Shown here: piece after piece, positions 4,750-7,588 of the stretch
Position numbering within the stretch: the first letter of the stretch is position 1
Layout: the number at the start of each line of letters is the position of its first letter
Source of the DNA: Gammaproteobacteria bacterium
Lineage (GTDB): Bacteria > Pseudomonadota > Gammaproteobacteria > DAOWEP01
Direction of reading: 5' to 3'
NCBI GenBank assembly: GCA_030638455.1
Contig: DAOWEP010000064.1
Location: 1 to 7,588 of the forward strand
DNA length: 7,588 nt
Notes under the pieces: model-generated
The model's input: the letters and a program-made list of their open reading frames with translations, nothing else
The model's database searches: none
What the model was told of the DNA's origin: nothing
Translations under genes and position numbers: made by a program

Positions 4750-7197
4750 ATGGATGAGACCCACCCAAACTATATCCGCTGGTTCAGCGAGATTATCCTG
4801 AATGATGTTGCCCAGGTAGGAGGTAAGAATGCCTCTCTTGGAGAAATGTATCGTGCACTTACTCCAGAAGGCATCCTTGTACCGAACGGGTTTGCTATTA
4901 CTGCAAAGGCCTATTGGCACATGCTGGATGAGGCGGGGGTATTGCCTGCATTACATTCATTACTGGATCAAGTTAACGAACACGATGTCCAGGAGCTTGC
5001 CACTCGTGCATCTCAGGCCCGTGAAATTATACTGGGCGTAGGCCTTTCAGAAATCATCAAAAATCAAATACTGCAGGCATATTATGTCTTGCAGGAGGAA
5101 TATGGTACTGACCTGAGCCTTGCTGTACGTAGCTCAGCTACTGCAGAGGATTTACCTTCCGCCAGTTTTGCAGGGCAACATGATACATACCTGAATATCC
5201 ATGGCGATGAAGCGTTACTGGATGCATGCAAGCGATGTTATGCCTCATTGTTTACTGATCGCGCTATTGTCTATCGCATAAACAATGGTTTTGATCACTT
5301 CAAGGTGGCGTTGTCTATTGGCATTATGAAGATGGTACGCTCAGATATTGCCGCCAGCGGCGTTATGTTTTCTCTGGATACCGAGTCCGGTTTTACCGAT
5401 GTGGTGTTTATTACCGGGGCTTACGGGCTGGGTGAAAATGTGGTTCAGGGCGTAGTCGATCCTGATGAGTTTTATGTTCACAAACCAACCTTTCAATCGG
5501 GATATCGCAATGTGCTGAGACGACGTCTGGGAGAGAAACAGGTCAAGATGGTTTATGCAACTTCTGAGACTGTTGAAGTTGCTGATATAGATTCAATAAA
5601 CAGAGCAACCACCCGGAATATTCCAACGCCAGTCAAGGATCAGGAGGCGTATTGTATCAACGATGAGGAGATTCTAACGTTGGCAGATTATGCCATAAAG
5701 GTGGAAAACCACTATAGCAAACAGGCAGGTCACCCCGTCCCTATGGATATGGAATGGGCAAAGGATGGTATTGATGGCAAACTTTATCTGGTACAGGCGC
5801 GCCCGGAAACAGTCATCTCCCAGCGAACAGGGCTTAAAATTGAAGAATATGCAATAAAAGGAAAGGGTGAAGTGCTTGTTTCTGGTCGATCCGTTGGTAC
5901 AAGGATTGCCACTGGGCGTGCCCGGGTAGTGTCAGATGTGAGCAAGCTTTCTGAGTTTCAGGCGGGTGAGGTACTGGTTGCCGAAATCACCACACCAGAC
6001 TGGGGGCCAGTGATGAAAAAGGCTTCGGCAATTGTGACTAATCGTGGTGGGCGAACCTGTCATGCAGCCATCGTAGCACGTGAGCTTGGAGTGCCTGCTG
6101 TAGTGGGTACAGGTGAGGCAACTAATCAGATTCAGGACGGTGAAATGGTAACGGTATCCTGTGCAGAGGGTGACTCAGGTAAAGTGTACAGGGGAGAAAT
6201 TCCTTTTGATGTAGCGATTACAGATTTAACTGATTTTTCACGTCCAAAAACAAAAATCATGATGATGCTGGCCGATCCTGATATAGCATTCAAGGCATGC
6301 ATGATTCCCAATGATGGAGTTGGGCTTGTGCGAATGGAATTTATTATAAGCAGTCAGATCAAGATTCATCCGATGGCGTTGGTGCATCTGGACAGGGTGG
6401 AGGATGCAAATGAGCGGGCAGAAATTAAACGACTTGTTCATGGTCTTGCCAAACCCGAAGATTATTTTATTGAACGCATGGTGGAAGGGATTGCTACTAT
6501 AGCCGCGGCTTTTTACCCAAAGCCTGTGATTGTGCGTATGTCAGATTTCAAGTCTAACGAATATGCTTCTTTGCTGGGTGGTAAGTGGTTCGAACCTGAA
6601 GAAGAGAATCCAATGATCGGGTTCCGTGGCGCGTCTCGCTATGATCATCCGGCTTACGCGGATGGTTTTGCACTGGAATGTGTGGCGATGAAACGAGTAA
6701 GGGAAGAGATGGGTTTAAAGAATGTAAAATTAATGATTCCATTTTGTCGTCGGATAGAGGAGGGTGAGCGTGTACTCGAAACGCTTGCGAAACATGGCTT
6801 GAAACGTGGAGAACAGGGCCTGGAAGTCTATGTGATGTGTGAGATCCCCAATAATGTAATTCAGATCGATGCGTTTGCAAAGTTGTTTGACGGATTCTCT
6901 ATTGGTTCTAATGATCTCACCCAGTTAGTCCTTGGCGTAGACCGTGATTCTGAATTGGTTGCCTTCGATTACGATGAGCGTGATGAAGGGGTCAAGGAGA
7001 TGATCCGACAGGCCATAGAGGGCGCAAAACGTAATGGCATAGCCTTAGGCTTGTGCGGTCAGGCGCCGTCAGATTATCCAGAGATGGCTGAATATCTTGT
7101 AGAAAAAGGGATAGACTCCATGAGTCTTAACCCGGATACGGTACTCAAGACTACGCTCCATGTACTGGATGTTGAAAAGAAATTAGGGCACTCCTAA
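4750..7197 (+). CDS. ppsA: Phosphoenolpyruvate synthase (pyruvate, water dikinase)
   Basis: 815-aa enzyme converting pyruvate, ATP and water to phosphoenolpyruvate, AMP and phosphate, the entry to gluconeogenesis from three-carbon compounds. The ATP-grasp-like N-terminal domain spans about 15-355, with VGGKNASLGE (23-32), AVRSSATAEDLPSASFAGQ (125-143) and VQARPETV (348-355). The mobile phosphohistidine domain (about 380-475) carries GGRTCHAA with catalytic His438. The C-terminal TIM barrel (about 495-805) has RMSDFKSNEY (596-605), GFRGASRY (624-631), CEIPNN (697-702), GSNDLTQ (719-725) and GLCGQ (767-771) with catalytic Cys769. All catalytic residues are present. Thr436, two residues before the histidine, matches the site at which PpsR regulates E. 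coli PpsA; no ppsR is in the window. It is slightly longer than the 792-aa E. coli enzyme, mainly in the linker before VQARPE. A stop at 4741 forces ATG 4750, which has no Shine-Dalgarno sequence. Confidence 0.97.
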   Translation: MDETHPNYIRWFSEIILNDVAQVGGKNASLGEMYRALTPEGILVPNGFAITAKAYWHMLDEAGVLPALHSLLDQVNEHDVQELATRASQAREIILGVGLSEIIKNQILQAYYVLQEEYGTDLSLAVRSSATAEDLPSASFAGQHDTYLNIHGDEALLDACKRCYASLFTDRAIVYRINNGFDHFKVALSIGIMKMVRSDIAASGVMFSLDTESGFTDVVFITGAYGLGENVVQGVVDPDEFYVHKPTFQSGYRNVLRRRLGEKQVKMVYATSETVEVADIDSINRATTRNIPTPVKDQEAYCINDEEILTLADYAIKVENHYSKQAGHPVPMDMEWAKDGIDGKLYLVQARPETVISQRTGLKIEEYAIKGKGEVLVSGRSVGTRIATGRARVVSDVSKLSEFQAGEVLVAEITTPDWGPVMKKASAIVTNRGGRTCHAAIVARELGVPAVVGTGEATNQIQDGEMVTVSCAEGDSGKVYRGEIPFDVAITDLTDFSRPKTKIMMMLADPDIAFKACMIPNDGVGLVRMEFIISSQIKIHPMALVHLDRVEDANERAEIKRLVHGLAKPEDYFIERMVEGIATIAAAFYPKPVIVRMSDFKSNEYASLLGGKWFEPEEENPMIGFRGASRYDHPAYADGFALECVAMKRVREEMGLKNVKLMIPFCRRIEEGERVLETLAKHGLKRGEQGLEVYVMCEIPNNVIQIDAFAKLFDGFSIGSNDLTQLVLGVDRDSELVAFDYDERDEGVKEMIRQAIEGAKRNGIALGLCGQAPSDYPEMAEYLVEKGIDSMSLNPDTVLKTTLHVLDVEKKLGHS

Positions 7198-7419
7198 GGT
7201 AAAATTCAAAGGCTTCGCTGATTTTATCTCGTAATCCAGTCAGGTTCTATTTTTCCTTCTTGCTGCAGTAACAATCAAGACCACTCAAGATGTCATTAAT
7301 GGCACACCAGCCAGTTCCAACAGCATCTGGCTTTGATCCGAACCGAGTACCATTTCCTAACTCAAAACAACACGCTTTAGCTTTTCAGTCCGACCATTTG
7401 GGATTTGTGTCGGTTCACA

Positions 7420-7493
7420 GGTATCGCCAGATCATTGTCGTCTGCTAATGGAGATATCAAGATGAATCGATGGTGTGTACACATGGTGATACC
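7420..7493. repeat. 10-bp inverted repeat flanking a TGTGTACACA palindrome
   Basis: GGTATCGCCA (7420-7429) pairs with TGGTGATACC (7484-7493), including one G-T pair, across 54 bases. Directly inside the right arm lies the perfect 10-bp palindrome TGTGTACACA (7474-7483). No gene is associated. Confidence 0.4.
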
Positions 7494-7530
7494 AGTTGTT
7501 TCCCGTTGGGCATAATTTCAAATAAACATA

Positions 7531-7549
7531 CTATTAACCACGTTAATAG
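7531..7549. promoter_or_regulatory. Operator-like palindrome near the window end
   Basis: CTATTAAC and GTTAATAG are perfect 8-bp arms around CAC. It overlaps a weak -10-like hexamer, TACTAT (7529-7534), with TTGGGC 17 bases upstream (7506-7511), so it may be a repressor site over a promoter. AAGGAG follows at 7550-7555, but no start codon lies at the right distance within the window; any target gene begins beyond it. Confidence 0.4.
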
Positions 7550-7588
7550 AAGGAGAAGCAGGTCGAGCATAATTCTAGAAATAGAGTA

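Larger units (their letters stand above)
7198..7588. other. 391-base region after ppsA with no supportable gene
   Basis: No ORF with a ribosome site or recognisable product on either strand. No intrinsic terminator for ppsA is visible: the stem GTAAAATT/GATTTTAT just after the stop (7199-7206, 7220-7227) is A/T-only apart from its ends and has no T-run. The region holds an AGCCAG/CTGGCT inverted repeat (7309-7314, 7327-7332), a longer imperfect inverted repeat, and a palindrome near the end. Two short minus-strand frames, of 35 and 22 codons, are probably chance. Confidence 0.7.

Noticed and set aside
6554..6880. 108-aa minus-strand ORF inside ppsA
   Set aside because: A shadow of the strongly conserved ppsA frame; the composition is that of reverse-complemented coding DNA with no domain.
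7285..7498. Two short minus-strand frames (MCTHHRFILISPLADDND... of 35 codons and MVLGSDQSQMLLELAGV... of 22 codons) that might be a decayed gene
   Set aside because: They look protein-like in places but are very short, end in stops, have no proper ribosome site, and match no family I can name. A translated search of the region would settle it.

Overview
The window is bacterial chromosomal sequence of moderately low GC, most likely from a proteobacterium and probably a gammaproteobacterium. The reasons are the encoded CCA end on tRNA-Leu, a YajD-type HNH protein, a 17-kDa-antigen-type lipoprotein with an outer-membrane sorting signal, and an E. coli-like PEP synthase. I cannot fix the genus. 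There is no integrase, transposase, phage gene, CRISPR array or toxin-antitoxin pair. It reads as ordinary housekeeping and stress-response DNA with unusually long, structured intergenic regions.

Layout. A complete tRNA-Leu(UAA) lies at 39-125. It is followed on the plus strand by a glycine-zipper surface lipoprotein (269-733). This converges, across only 28 bases, with a minus-strand beta-CASP metallo-beta-lactamase-fold RNA nuclease (762-2162). A 639-base gene-poor stretch (2163-2801) follows, holding a CRP-like site, two hairpins and a good promoter. That promoter faces a 60-aa charged protein with a DRRSGEDRR motif (2802-2984). Next come a YajD-like HNH nuclease (3130-3513), a near-consensus promoter with a roughly 300-base leader, and a small heat shock protein of the Hsp20 family (3863-4339) closed by a clean intrinsic terminator. 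A roughly 180-base element (4411-4590) follows, whose inverted repeats nest into a three-way-junction fold. PEP synthase ppsA (4750-7197) comes next. The last 391 bases show no supportable gene but contain several palindromes.

How the genes relate. No two protein genes overlap or share tight operon spacing, so most are probably transcribed separately. By family, the content fits stress and nutrient adaptation: Hsp20 holds unfolded proteins, the beta-CASP protein would process or degrade RNA, and PpsA switches carbon flow toward gluconeogenesis. That shared theme is inference only.

I did not find a convincing new multi-gene system. The two places most worth a second look are the hsp20 leader, where an upstream anti-Shine-Dalgarno segment could form a temperature-sensitive RNA switch, and the structured element at 4411-4590, which could be a dispersed repeat or an unannotated RNA.
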